This document shows, piece by piece, positions 49,588-58,187 of a stretch of 64,000 nucleotides of DNA. Origin of the DNA: an uncultured Paraprevotella sp. (GTDB lineage: Bacteria; Bacteroidota; Bacteroidia; Bacteroidales; Bacteroidaceae). Location: assembly GCA_944320765.1 (NCBI GenBank), contig CALUIS010000014.1, positions 16,439-80,438 of the forward strand, in the 5' to 3' direction. The notes under the pieces were generated by a model, which ran no database searches, was not told the DNA's origin, and was given only the letters and a program-made list of their open reading frames with translations. Numbering within the stretch: position 1 is the first letter of the stretch; each line of letters begins with the position of its first letter. The position numbers and the translations under genes were made by a program.

Positions 49588-51186
49588 ATGAGAGGAAGAA
49601 TCAGATTCTTTTATTGTGTGGCGTTGATGTCGGTATGCGGCATCAACGCCACATCGGCGCAGGAGGCGGTGCCTGCCGAGCCGATGCAGACGGGAGTGTA
49701 TGAACCCACTTGGGAGTCGTTGTCCCAATATGAATGTCCCGAATGGTTCCGGGACGCGAAGTTCGGCATCTGGGCGCATTGGGGGCCCCAGTGCGAGCCG
49801 GAGTCGGGCGACTGGTACGCCCGCCACATGTATTATCCCGGGCAGTGGCAGTACGACGTACATGTGCGGAAGTACGGCAACCCGAAGGATTTCGGTTTCA
49901 AGGATGTGATCCACATCTGGGAGGCCGAGGAGTGGGAGCCGGACTCGCTGGTGCGTTTCTACAAGAGCGTGGGGGCGCGTTATTTCATGGCCTTGGCCAA
50001 CCACCATGACAACTTCGACCTGTGGGACAGCAAGTACCAGCCCTGGAACTCGGTGAACATGGGCCCGAAGCGGGACATCGTGGGCGAATGGGCGGCGGCT
50101 TGCGAGAAGTACGGCCTGCCGTTGGGCGTGAGCATCCACGCTTCGCACACGTGGACGTGGATGGAAGGCTCGCAGGACTTCGACGGCAAGCTGACGAAGG
50201 AGGACGGCAAGGGGAAGTGGTGGGAAGGCTACGACCCACAGGACCTCTACGAGCAGCGCCATGAGCGGAGCCGGGACAGCAAGAACGTGGGGGTCATCCA
50301 TGCACAGTGGGCTTGGGGCAACGGGGCCTCGCAGCCTTCCGAAGCCTTCAAGACGAATGTGTACAACCGGACGCTGGACGTGATCAACCGTTACCATCCG
50401 GATGTGGTTTATTTCGACGACACGGTGCTGCCTTTCTACCCCATCAGCGACGAGGGCCTGAAAATCGTGGCGCACATGTACAACCGGAGCCTGAAGGACC
50501 ACAAAGGGAAGATGCGTGCCGTGGTGACGGGAAAGGTGTTGGATGATGGACAGAAAGAGGCGATGGTGTGGGACGTGGAGCGCGGCGTGCCCGACCGTCC
50601 GCAGGAGAAGTACTGGCAGACTTGCACCTGCCTGGGGCAGTGGCATTACGACCGCGGCGTGTATGAACGCAATGAGTACAAGTCGGCGGCCACGGTCATC
50701 AAGATGCTGGTGGACATCGTGAGCAAGAACGGCAACCTGCTGCTGAGCGTGCCCCTCCGCAGCAGCGGCGCGATAGACGAGAAGGAGGTGGCCATCCTGA
50801 AGGACATCAAGGCCTGGATGGACATCAACGGCGAGAGCATCTACGGCACCCGCCCGTGGACGACGTTCGGCGAAGGACCGCTGGCCGAGGCGGCCAACCC
50901 CATCAACGCGCAGGGCTTCAACGAGGGGCAGAACTACACGGCGGCCGACATCCGCTACGTGCAGAAAGGGAAGTCCGTGTATGCCACCGCCCTGGGTTGG
51001 CCCGAGGACGGGAAGATGGTGATGAAGGCCTTCCGCAAAGGTTCTCCAGACCATAAAGGCAAAGTCAGGAAGGTGGAGCTGCTGGGCTATGGCAAGGTGG
51101 ACTACACATGGGACGAGGCCGGGCTGGCCGTGACCTTGCCGGCTGAAAGGCCGAATGGCATTGCGCCGGTGCTGAAAATCCGGTGA
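49588..51186 (+). CDS. GH29 alpha-L-fucosidase, short paralogue (copy 3)
   Basis: 532 residues, signal peptide ending 'ATSAQ'. Nearly the same protein as the first 530 residues of the gene before it: long identical blocks such as 'PKDFGFKDVIHIWEAEEWEP' and 'GVSIHASHTWTWMEGSQDF', with the nucleophile in 'VVYFDDTVLPFY' (Asp277). It ends at 'APVLKIR', where copy 2 goes on into its modules, so it lacks the sorting domain and should stay periplasmic. It starts 41 bp after copy 2, in the same operon, and uses many more G/C third-codon positions. Confidence 0.93.
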   Translation: MRGRIRFFYCVALMSVCGINATSAQEAVPAEPMQTGVYEPTWESLSQYECPEWFRDAKFGIWAHWGPQCEPESGDWYARHMYYPGQWQYDVHVRKYGNPKDFGFKDVIHIWEAEEWEPDSLVRFYKSVGARYFMALANHHDNFDLWDSKYQPWNSVNMGPKRDIVGEWAAACEKYGLPLGVSIHASHTWTWMEGSQDFDGKLTKEDGKGKWWEGYDPQDLYEQRHERSRDSKNVGVIHAQWAWGNGASQPSEAFKTNVYNRTLDVINRYHPDVVYFDDTVLPFYPISDEGLKIVAHMYNRSLKDHKGKMRAVVTGKVLDDGQKEAMVWDVERGVPDRPQEKYWQTCTCLGQWHYDRGVYERNEYKSAATVIKMLVDIVSKNGNLLLSVPLRSSGAIDEKEVAILKDIKAWMDINGESIYGTRPWTTFGEGPLAEAANPINAQGFNEGQNYTAADIRYVQKGKSVYATALGWPEDGKMVMKAFRKGSPDHKGKVRKVELLGYGKVDYTWDEAGLAVTLPAERPNGIAPVLKIR

Positions 51187-51221
51187 CGGGTGCTTGTCCG
51201 TTTCGGCGCGCTGTCATGAAG

Positions 51222-51271
51222 GGCGGGCCAGACTGAGGAAAGGAATGCTCAGTCTGGCCCGCCTCTTTTTT
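51222..51271 (+). terminator. Terminator at the end of the fucosidase unit
   Basis: A perfect 16-bp stem (GGCGGGCCAGACTGAG / CTCAGTCTGGCCCGCC) with a 10-nt loop, followed by TCTTTTTT. Confidence 0.95.
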
Positions 51272-51470
51272 CCGTGCGTGCCGGAAAATGTTCTTCTTTC
51301 CGCCGCCATTCTTCATCCCACGTCGTGGGATGAAGTTTTTGTCCGCACGAAGATGATTTTCCTTCCGCACGAATGAAACTTGTGCGAAGGGCGCGAATGA
51401 GAAGTTGAGATTGGGGGCGGCGCGGCAAGACCCGGTCTGGGAATGGTACGGCGCAGCGCAGCAATAAGAA
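51272..51470. other. Intergenic DNA with a 12-bp palindrome
   Basis: No gene. A 12-bp inverted repeat with a single central T lies at 51311-51335 and is followed by TTTTT on the plus strand, a possible back-up terminator. Further on, a looser inverted pair (CCTTCCGCAC...GTGCGAAGG) lies at about 51359-51391. It separates the convergent GH29 and nadD units. Confidence 0.5.
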
Positions 51471-52052
51471 TCATGGCTTGTAATATCCCCGCGCCCGGAT
51501 TTCCGCCCACACGGCATCGTCCAGCCCGAAAGAGGCGTCCCGCCCTTGGGCGATGGCGCGGCGGATTTCCGTGGAACTGACGGGGAAAAGCGGGGCGTCC
51601 GCCAGTTTGACTCCCGTGGGGAGTGAAGTGCGGTCTACGGGGTATCCCGTGCGGGGGTAGACGAGGACGGCGTGATGGGCCAGGATTTCATCGGCCCGCC
51701 TCCAGCGGCCGAAGGCCTGCCAGTTGTCCGCCCCGACGATGAGCGTGAATTGGCGGTCGGGGAAATTCCGGCGCAGGGCGGACAGGGTGTCCACTGTGTA
51801 GGACGGCCTCGGGAGGTGGAATTCAAAGTCGCTGACTTTCAGGCGCGGGTGCTGGCGTACGGCCAGTCGGGCCAGTGCCAGGCGGGCGTTCTCGTCCAAC
51901 AAATCAGGGGAAGCCTGCTTGAACGGGTTCTGCGGGGATACCATGAACCACACCTCGTCCAGTCCTTCGTGCCGGCAGAGGTATTCCCCCAAGTTCACGT
52001 GTCCGCGGTGGATGGGGTTGAAGGAACCGCCGTAAATGCCTGTTTCCGTCAT
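51471..52052 (-). CDS. nadD: Nicotinate-nucleotide adenylyltransferase
   Basis: 193 residues. Transfers AMP from ATP to nicotinate mononucleotide in NAD synthesis. Nucleotidyltransferase signature 'GIYGGSFNPIHRGHVNLGEYL' at the start, 'IVGADNWQAFGRWRRADEIL' in the middle and 'VSSTEIRRAIAQGRD' (the ISSTxIR motif) near the end. Its ATG overlaps the stop of the upstream small membrane protein (ATGA). Last gene of the yicC-gmk-nadD operon. Confidence 0.96.
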   Translation of the reverse strand: MTETGIYGGSFNPIHRGHVNLGEYLCRHEGLDEVWFMVSPQNPFKQASPDLLDENARLALARLAVRQHPRLKVSDFEFHLPRPSYTVDTLSALRRNFPDRQFTLIVGADNWQAFGRWRRADEILAHHAVLVYPRTGYPVDRTSLPTGVKLADAPLFPVSSTEIRRAIAQGRDASFGLDDAVWAEIRARGYYKP

Positions 52053-52267
52053 GCTTCCGTGGAGTCCTTGTGGCGGAAATGCTGGCGGGGATGGCGCTTG
52101 CGGCCCAGCCAGACGCAGACCAGATAGGCTTGGAGCAGGGCGGCGATGGCCATGGCGATGGCAATCTCCACCCAGTTGAACACAAGGGCCGCGGCGAGGA
52201 GCAGGAGGCTCAGGACGCAGAGTATCACGCTGGTGGCCAGGTTGCGGTTGATGCTTTTTTCGTTCAT
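52049..52267 (-). CDS. Small two-helix membrane protein
   Basis: 72 residues, starting 'MNEKSINRNLATSVIL'. Two hydrophobic segments at about 10-30 and 34-54, then a basic His/Arg-rich tail ('GRKRHPRQHFRHKDS'). The ATG at 52265-52267 lies 11 bp after the gmk stop, and the gene's own stop overlaps nadD. The longer in-frame extension upstream runs through gmk in another frame and is spurious. Function unknown; conserved position between gmk and nadD would support it. Confidence 0.75.
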   Translation of the reverse strand: MNEKSINRNLATSVILCVLSLLLLAAALVFNWVEIAIAMAIAALLQAYLVCVWLGRKRHPRQHFRHKDSTEA

Positions 52268-52278
52268 GCTTGGAAAGG

Positions 52279-52845
52279 TTATGGGCGGAGGAAAGCCTTG
52301 AGCCGTGCCAGGGCTTCGGCTTCGGCTTCCTCCAGGTTGTCGTTGATGATGACGGTGTCGAACCGTTGTGCGAATGTCAGTTCGTATTCCGCCCGTGCGA
52401 TGCGGTCGTTGATGACCTCGGGGCTGTCGGTGCCCCGGCCTTCCAGCCGGCGGCGCAGTTCTTCCACCGAGGGCGGCTGTATGAAGACGCTCAGGGCGCG
52501 GTCGCCGTAATGTTCCTTGATGCGGCATCCGCCATGCACGTCCACGTCGAGCACCACGTTCTGTCCCGCTTCCAGCTGCTTTTCCACTTGGGATTTCAGG
52601 GTGCCGTAGAAGCGGTCCTTGTAGACCTCCTCGTATTCCAGGAAGTCGCCGGCGGCGATACGGCGGCGGAACTCCTCGGGGGAGAGGAAGAAATATTCCA
52701 CCCCGTCGCGTTCCGTGCCGCGTGGGGGGCGGCTGGTGGCGCTGACGCTGAAGGCCAGGTCCAGCCCCTGCCGCATCAGGTAGTTGATGATCGTGCTTTT
52801 CCCGCTTCCGCTGGGGGCGGAGAAGATAACCAGTTTTCCTGCCAT
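52279..52845 (-). CDS. gmk: Guanylate kinase
   Basis: 188 residues from 'MAGKLVIFSAPSGSGKSTIINYL', which includes the P-loop. GMP-binding elements 'SVSATSRPPRGTERDGVEYFF' and 'YGTLKSQVEKQLEAGQNVVLDVDVHGG' are present. Phosphorylates GMP to GDP, downstream of guaB. The frame is open upstream into yicC, but the P-loop Met is the only sensible start. It lies 14 bp after yicC. Confidence 0.97.
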   Translation of the reverse strand: MAGKLVIFSAPSGSGKSTIINYLMRQGLDLAFSVSATSRPPRGTERDGVEYFFLSPEEFRRRIAAGDFLEYEEVYKDRFYGTLKSQVEKQLEAGQNVVLDVDVHGGCRIKEHYGDRALSVFIQPPSVEELRRRLEGRGTDSPEVINDRIARAEYELTFAQRFDTVIINDNLEEAEAEALARLKAFLRP

Positions 52846-52859
52846 GCCTTGCGTCCTCC

Positions 52860-53735
52860 TTACATCACGTTCAACACTTGCTCCTTGATTTGTTCCAGCT
52901 CGTCCTTCATCTTGACCACGATGTTCTGCATCTCCGCCAGGTTGCTTTTGCTGCCCGTGGTGTTGATTTCGCGCCCCATCTCCTGGGCGATGAAGCCGAG
53001 CTTCTTGCCTTGCCCGTGTCCGTTCTCCATGGTCTCCATGAAGTATTTCAGGTGGTTGGCGAGCCGCTGCTTCTCCTCGCTGATGTCCAGTTTCTCGATG
53101 TAGTAAATCATTTCCTGCTCCAGGCGGTTCTTGTCGTATTCCACGTTGGGGATGGCCTCCAGCGATTCCACCAGGCGTTGCCGGATGCGTTCGGTGCGGC
53201 TTTGCTCGTATGGCTCGATGCTTTGGAGCAGATTGCCGATGTTCCGGATTTTTTCGGTGAATTTCTTCTGGAGCGCGACGCCTTCCTGGGTGCGGAATTC
53301 CACGAGCGTGGCGATGGCTTCTTCCACCGCCGCGTGTACGGCGTTCCATTCCTCCTCGGTCAGTTCCTCCGCTTCGGTGCGGGTCATGACGTCGGGCATG
53401 CGCAGCAAGGTGGCGAACCAGTCTGCCGGCAGGGGGATGCCCTGTTCCTCGCTGATTCTGCGGATTTGCTGGTAATAGCAGCCCAAGACGGCGGTATTGA
53501 TGGGCGTGGCGGCTTGTGTGTCGTCTTTCTCCACCCAGATTACCAGGTCCACTTTTCCGCGTTCCAAGGCCTTTCCCACCATGGAGCGGATTTCCATTTC
53601 CTTTTCCCGATAGAGCGGGACGATGCGTGTGGACAAGTCCAAGGCTTTGCTGTTGAGCGACTTGATTTCCACGTGTATCTTTTTCCCGTTTACTACGGCC
53701 GTCGATTTGCCGTAGCCCGTCATTGATTGGATCAT
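52860..53735 (-). CDS. YicC/YloC-family endoribonuclease
   Basis: 291 residues. Start 'MIQSMTGYGKSTAVVNGKKIHVEIKSLNSKALDLSTRI' is the family hallmark, and the C-terminal DUF1732 is clear ('GKKLGFIAQEMGREINTTGSKSN'). E. coli YicC is an endoribonuclease linked to sRNA turnover. Adjacent to gmk, the usual neighbour in many bacteria. Promoter at 53756-53763 on the minus strand. Confidence 0.95.
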   Translation of the reverse strand: MIQSMTGYGKSTAVVNGKKIHVEIKSLNSKALDLSTRIVPLYREKEMEIRSMVGKALERGKVDLVIWVEKDDTQAATPINTAVLGCYYQQIRRISEEQGIPLPADWFATLLRMPDVMTRTEAEELTEEEWNAVHAAVEEAIATLVEFRTQEGVALQKKFTEKIRNIGNLLQSIEPYEQSRTERIRQRLVESLEAIPNVEYDKNRLEQEMIYYIEKLDISEEKQRLANHLKYFMETMENGHGQGKKLGFIAQEMGREINTTGSKSNLAEMQNIVVKMKDELEQIKEQVLNVM

Positions 53736-53755
53736 GATTTAATAATTATTTTGTG

Positions 53756-53763
53756 CAAAAGTA
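53756..53763 (-). promoter_or_regulatory. yicC operon -7 box
   Basis: TACTTTTG on the minus strand, exact TAnnTTTG, 20 bp before the yicC ATG. Confidence 0.6.
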
Positions 53764-53785
53764 GGAAAATAAACGGATAAAATTG

Positions 53786-53793
53786 TAATTTTG
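53786..53793 (+). promoter_or_regulatory. tsaB operon -7 box
   Basis: TAATTTTG, exact TAnnTTTG, 27 bp before tsaB. Together with the minus-strand box it makes an 85-bp divergent promoter region. Confidence 0.62.
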
Positions 53794-53820
53794 CGGAGTT
53801 ATTCAAGGAAAAAGTGAGAT

Positions 53821-54513
53821 ATGTCTTGTATCCTGCATATTGAGACCAGCACGAAGGTTTGTTCGGTGGCCGCCACGGAAGACGGCGCGGTGTTGTTTGA
53901 GAAAGTAGACCGGAACGGGCCTTCGCACGCGGTGCAACTGGGCGTTTTCGTGGATGAGGCTCTTTCGTATGTGGACCATCACGGGATTCCGTTCGACGCG
54001 GTGGCCGTGAGCTGCGGTCCCGGCTCGTATACGGGGCTGCGCATCGGGGTGTCGATGGCCAAGGGCATTTGTTATGCCCGTGACTTGAAGCTGATAGCCG
54101 TGCCCACGCTGGAGCTGTTGTGCGTGCCGGTGTTGCTCTATCACGAGGGGCTGCCGGAAGACGCTTTGCTTTGCCCCATGGTGGACGCTCGCAGGATGGA
54201 GGTCTATGCCGCAGTCTACGACCGGGCGTTGAAGCCGGTGCGCGGGATAGGGGCAGACATCGTGGACGCTTCGACCTACCGTGAGTTCCTGGACCGCGGT
54301 CCGGTGTATTTCTTTGGTGACGGGGCCGGGAAATGCCAGAAGGAGATTCTGCATCCGAACGCGCATTTCCTTCCGGACATTTGTCCGCAGGCCAAATATA
54401 TGGGGCCGTTGGCCGAGAAGGCGGTGGCCTTGGGCCGTTTCGAGGATGTGGCATATTTCGAGCCTTTCTACCTGAAAGAATTCATCGCGTCAAAACCGAA
54501 AAAACTGTTGTAA
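53821..54513 (+). CDS. tsaB: tRNA threonylcarbamoyladenosine biosynthesis protein TsaB
   Basis: 230 residues. Partner of TsaD in making the t6A37 modification of ANN-decoding tRNAs. 'ILHIETSTKVCSVAATEDG' is the ASKHA-fold phosphate loop, followed by 'VAVSCGPGSYTGLRIGVSMAKGI', the TsaB signature. The stop codon TAATG shares a base with the DUF4290 start. First gene of a long plus-strand operon that ends with rseP. Confidence 0.95.
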   Translation: MSCILHIETSTKVCSVAATEDGAVLFEKVDRNGPSHAVQLGVFVDEALSYVDHHGIPFDAVAVSCGPGSYTGLRIGVSMAKGICYARDLKLIAVPTLELLCVPVLLYHEGLPEDALLCPMVDARRMEVYAAVYDRALKPVRGIGADIVDASTYREFLDRGPVYFFGDGAGKCQKEILHPNAHFLPDICPQAKYMGPLAEKAVALGRFEDVAYFEPFYLKEFIASKPKKLL

Positions 54514-55130
54514 TGATATATAATACCCAACGCAAGAAACTGCCGATGCCGGAATACGGGCGGGGCATACAGGAAATGGTGGACTATGCGCTTACCCTGA
54601 CAGACCGGGGAGAAAGGCAGCGCTGCGCCCAGACGATAGTGAATATCATGGGGAATATGTTCCCGCATTTGCGTGATGTGCCGGATTTCAAGCATAAGCT
54701 GTGGGACCATCTGGCTATCATGGCCGATTACAAGCTGGATATCGACTACCCTTATGGGGCGATACAGCGGAAGCAGGGCGGAAGCAAGCCCGCCCCGATG
54801 ACTTACCCGATGAAGAAGATACGTTACCGCCATTATGGTGCCTTGCTGGAGACGTTGATCCGTAAGCTGGCCGAGATGCCCGAAGGGGCGGAGAAGGACG
54901 GGCTGACGCTGTTGGCGGCCGCGCAGATGAAGCGGAGCCTGGGCAATTGGAACAAGGATGCCATGGACGATGATAAGGTGGTCATGGACCTGGAACATTA
55001 TACCCATGGTGCCGTGCGCCTGGACAAGGAACGTTTCGAGGCGTTCATGGAACCGTATGAAAAGGCCCAATCCGGACGGACGGGCATGGCTTTCCGGAAT
55101 GCGGGGCGTAAGGGCAAAAGGAAAAACTAA
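54513..55130 (+). CDS. DUF4290 family protein
   Basis: 205 residues from 'MIYNTQRKKLPMPEYGRGIQEM'. Helical, with conserved 'VDYALTLTDRGERQRCAQTIVNIMGNMFPHLRDV' and 'RYRHYGALLE'. The family is restricted to Bacteroidetes and typically lies next to murA, as here; no activity is known to me. The C-terminus is basic ('NAGRKGKRKN'). Its start overlaps tsaB by one base and murA follows after 17 bp, so co-expression with cell-wall synthesis is likely. Confidence 0.9.
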   Translation: MIYNTQRKKLPMPEYGRGIQEMVDYALTLTDRGERQRCAQTIVNIMGNMFPHLRDVPDFKHKLWDHLAIMADYKLDIDYPYGAIQRKQGGSKPAPMTYPMKKIRYRHYGALLETLIRKLAEMPEGAEKDGLTLLAAAQMKRSLGNWNKDAMDDDKVVMDLEHYTHGAVRLDKERFEAFMEPYEKAQSGRTGMAFRNAGRKGKRKN

Positions 55131-55147
55131 GTGAGGATTCCGCGTTT

Positions 55148-56458
55148 ATGGCTTCATTTATTATAGAAGGAGGATGCCGCCTGGCGGGGGAGATTGCCCC
55201 GCAGGGCGCGAAGAACGAAGCCTTGGAGGTCATTTGTGCCACCTTGCTGACTTCTGAGCCGGTCCGCATCAAGAATGTGCCGGACATTTCGGATGTGAAC
55301 CATCAAATCCGCCTGTTGGAGGATTTGGGGGTGAAGGTGACGCGCCACGCGCCGGGAGACTTTACCTTCCAGGCGGACAGCGTGGATGTGGCCTATGCGC
55401 AAAGCGACGAGTTCCTGGAACGCTGCACCAAGCTCCGTGGCAGTGTGATGCTTATCGGCCCGATGGTCGCCCGTTTCGGACAGGCGATGGTGGCCAAGCC
55501 GGGAGGCGACAAGATCGGCCGCCGCAGGCTGGACACCCATTTCCTCGGCATCCAGAAACTGGGTGCCAGGTTTGACTATGACTTGTCGCGCGGAGTGTAT
55601 GACATTCATGCGGAACGCCTGACCGGCACGTACATGCTGCTCGACGAGGCTTCGGTCACCGGCACGGCCAATATCATCATGGCCGCTGTGTTGGCGATGG
55701 GCACGACAGTGATATACAATGCGGCCTGCGAGCCTTATATCCAGCAGCTCTGCCATCTGCTGAACCGGATGGGGGCGAACATCAGCGGCATCGCCTCCAA
55801 CCTGCTGACCATCGTGGGCGTGCGTTCGCTCCATGGGGCCACCCATACGGTACTGCCCGACATGATAGAGGTGGGCAGCTTCATCGGTATGGCGGCCATG
55901 GTGGGCGACGGCATCCGCATCAAGGATGTGGCCTATGACCAACTGGGCATCATTCCTTATACTTTCGGGCGTCTGGGGGTGCAGGTTATCCGGAGCGGGG
56001 ACGACATCTTCATCCCCCGGCACGAGCATTACGAGATAGAGTCTTTTCTCGACGGCTCGTTCATGACGCTGAGCGACGCGCCTTGGCCGGGACTGACACC
56101 GGATTTGCTGAGTGTGCTGCTGGTCGTGGCCACGCAGGCCAAGGGGACGGTGCTGATTCATCAGAAGATGTTCGAGAGCCGGCTGTTTTTTGTGGACAAG
56201 CTGATTGACATGGGGGCGCAGATTATCCTTTGCGACCCCCACCGCGCCGTGGTGGTCGGCCATGACCATCAGATCCGCTTGCGCGGCGGACGCATGACCT
56301 CGCCGGACATCCGTGCGGGCATCGCTTTGCTGATAGCCGCCATGAGCGCGGAGGGGACAAGCCGCATCAGCAACATCGAGCAGATAGACCGTGGTTACGA
56401 GAACATAGAGACGCGCCTGGCAGCCTTGGGCGCGTGCGTCAAACGTATAGAAGAATGA
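55148..56458 (+). CDS. murA: UDP-N-acetylglucosamine 1-carboxyvinyltransferase, Asp-type active site
   Basis: 436 residues. First committed step of peptidoglycan synthesis: enolpyruvyl transfer from PEP to UDP-GlcNAc. 'PQGAKNEALEVICATLLTSEPV' carries the conserved Lys22-Asn23 pair. The loop that in E. coli reads PGGCTIG (Cys115) reads 'PGGDKIGRRRLD' here, with Asp121 at the Cys position (codon 55508-55510). Cys-to-Asp MurAs keep activity but are not alkylated by fosfomycin. The stop overlaps rimM (ATGA). Confidence 0.96.
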   Translation: MASFIIEGGCRLAGEIAPQGAKNEALEVICATLLTSEPVRIKNVPDISDVNHQIRLLEDLGVKVTRHAPGDFTFQADSVDVAYAQSDEFLERCTKLRGSVMLIGPMVARFGQAMVAKPGGDKIGRRRLDTHFLGIQKLGARFDYDLSRGVYDIHAERLTGTYMLLDEASVTGTANIIMAAVLAMGTTVIYNAACEPYIQQLCHLLNRMGANISGIASNLLTIVGVRSLHGATHTVLPDMIEVGSFIGMAAMVGDGIRIKDVAYDQLGIIPYTFGRLGVQVIRSGDDIFIPRHEHYEIESFLDGSFMTLSDAPWPGLTPDLLSVLLVVATQAKGTVLIHQKMFESRLFFVDKLIDMGAQIILCDPHRAVVVGHDHQIRLRGGRMTSPDIRAGIALLIAAMSAEGTSRISNIEQIDRGYENIETRLAALGACVKRIEE

Positions 56459-57000
56459 TTCGCGAAGACGAGGTATATAAGATAGGTGTGCTGACCAAGA
56501 CGCACGGAGTGTCGGGGGAGCTGAACCTTGCGTTCACGGATGATGTGTTCGACCGTGCGGAGGCGGAGTATCTGGTCTGCCGGATGGACGGCATCATGGT
56601 GCCTTTCTTCATGGAGGAGTACCGTTTCCGCAGCAATTCCACGGCTTTGGTGAAGTTTGAAGGCATCGACACGGAGGAGCAGGCCCGCCGGATGGTCGGC
56701 GTGGAGGTGTTCTTTCCCAAGTCGCTGACCGGGGAGACGCGTGAGGGGGATTATACCTGGAGTTATTTTACCGGATTCACGGTCGTGGATGCCACGCATG
56801 GAGAAGTGGGCCGCGTCGAGGCTGTGAACGACACCACGATGAATGTGCTGTTTGAGGTCGCCGCTCCTTCCGGCGAAGAAATCCTGATTCCGGCCGGCGA
56901 AGAGCTGATAGACGGCATAGACCATAAGAACCGTAAGATTTATATGAGTCTGCCCGAGGGCCTTCTGGCTTTGGACGGACCGCAACATAACCTTGAATGA
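56455..57000 (+). CDS. rimM: Ribosome maturation factor RimM
   Basis: 181 residues from 'MIREDEVYKIGVLTKTHGVSGELNLAF', coupled to murA by an ATGA overlap. 'KIGVLTKTHGVSGE' is the RimM N-terminal domain; the PRC-barrel-like C-terminal domain includes 'FTGFTVVDATHGEVGRVEAV' and 'EILIPAGEELI'. Assists 30S head maturation around S19. dxr starts inside its stop codon. Confidence 0.95.
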   Translation: MIREDEVYKIGVLTKTHGVSGELNLAFTDDVFDRAEAEYLVCRMDGIMVPFFMEEYRFRSNSTALVKFEGIDTEEQARRMVGVEVFFPKSLTGETREGDYTWSYFTGFTVVDATHGEVGRVEAVNDTTMNVLFEVAAPSGEEILIPAGEELIDGIDHKNRKIYMSLPEGLLALDGPQHNLE

Positions 57001-58166
57001 ATACGAACGGAAAGAAAAAAATTGCGATACTGGGTTCTACGGGGTCCATCGGGACGCAAGCCTTGCAGGTCATAGAGGAGCATCCGGACCTGTATGAGGC
57101 GTATGTGCTGACCGCCCACAACAAAGTGGAACTCCTGGCCGAGCAGGCACGGCGTTTCCAACCCGAGGCGGTGGTCATCGCCAACGAGGAGAAGTACGAG
57201 GCTTTGCGCGACGCGCTGGCTGACTTGCCCGTCAAGGTATATGCCGGAACGGACGCTCTTTGCCAGATTGTGCAGGAAAAGCCGGTGGACGTGGTGCTGA
57301 CGGCCATGGTGGGGTTCGCGGGGCTGAGGCCCACCATCAGTGCCATCCGGGCCGGTAAGGCCATCGCTTTGGCCAACAAGGAGACCTTGGTGGTGGCCGG
57401 CGAGCTGGTCAACCGCCTGGCGCATGAGTACCATGCGGACATCATCCCGGTAGATTCCGAACACTCGGCCATTTTCCAGTGCCTGGCCGGCGAGGTGAGC
57501 CCGATAGAGAAAATCATACTGACGGCATCGGGCGGCCCGTTCCGCACCTTCTCTATGGAACAGCTTGCCACGGTGACGAAGGCTCAGGCCTTGCATCATC
57601 CCAACTGGTCGATGGGCGCGAAAATCACCATTGATTCCGCGTCCATGATGAACAAGGGGTTCGAGGTGATAGAGGCCAAGTGGCTTTTCGGGGTCGCACC
57701 CGAACAGATACAGGTGGTGGTCCATCCGCAGTCCATCGTGCACAGCGCGGTGCAGTTTGCCGACGGGGCGGTCAAGGCCCAGCTGGGGATGCCGGACATG
57801 CGGGTGCCCATCCAGTATGCCTTCTCCTATCCGATCCGCCTGAAAAGCTCGTTCGACCGTCTGGACTTGTGCAAGACCGCCGCGCTGACTTTCGAAGAGC
57901 CGGACACACGCCGTTTCCGGAATCTGGAGCTGGCCTACGAGGCGCTTCATGCGGGCGGGAACATGCCGTGCATTGTCAATGCGGCCAACGAGGTGGTGAA
58001 CCGCGCTTTCCTGGAAGACCGTATAGGATTCCTGCAGATGAGCGAGGTCATCGCGAAGACCATGCGGGAAGCGGCCTTCATCCCGCAGCCGACGTATGAG
58101 GATTATGTCCAGACCGATGCCGAGGCACGGCGGATTGCCGCGTCTTGTGTCGGCGGGACGAAATGA
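56997..58166 (+). CDS. dxr: 1-deoxy-D-xylulose 5-phosphate reductoisomerase
   Basis: 389 residues. NADPH-dependent second step of the MEP isoprenoid pathway. NADPH-binding 'KKIAILGSTGSIGTQALQVIEE', 'ALANKETLVVAGELV', metal-binding 'VDSEHSAIFQCL', and active-site loop 'NWSMGAKITIDSASMMNKGFE'. ATGA overlap with rimM. Target class of fosmidomycin. Confidence 0.97.
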   Translation: MNTNGKKKIAILGSTGSIGTQALQVIEEHPDLYEAYVLTAHNKVELLAEQARRFQPEAVVIANEEKYEALRDALADLPVKVYAGTDALCQIVQEKPVDVVLTAMVGFAGLRPTISAIRAGKAIALANKETLVVAGELVNRLAHEYHADIIPVDSEHSAIFQCLAGEVSPIEKIILTASGGPFRTFSMEQLATVTKAQALHHPNWSMGAKITIDSASMMNKGFEVIEAKWLFGVAPEQIQVVVHPQSIVHSAVQFADGAVKAQLGMPDMRVPIQYAFSYPIRLKSSFDRLDLCKTAALTFEEPDTRRFRNLELAYEALHAGGNMPCIVNAANEVVNRAFLEDRIGFLQMSEVIAKTMREAAFIPQPTYEDYVQTDAEARRIAASCVGGTK

Positions 58167-58187
58167 TAACAAACACAATAATATTAC

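Noticed and set aside
52268..52528. Longer version (159 aa) of the small membrane protein between gmk and nadD
   Set aside because: The extra N-terminal part is an out-of-frame reading of gmk with Arg/Pro/His-rich sequence. The ATG at 52265-52267 gives a sensible two-helix protein.
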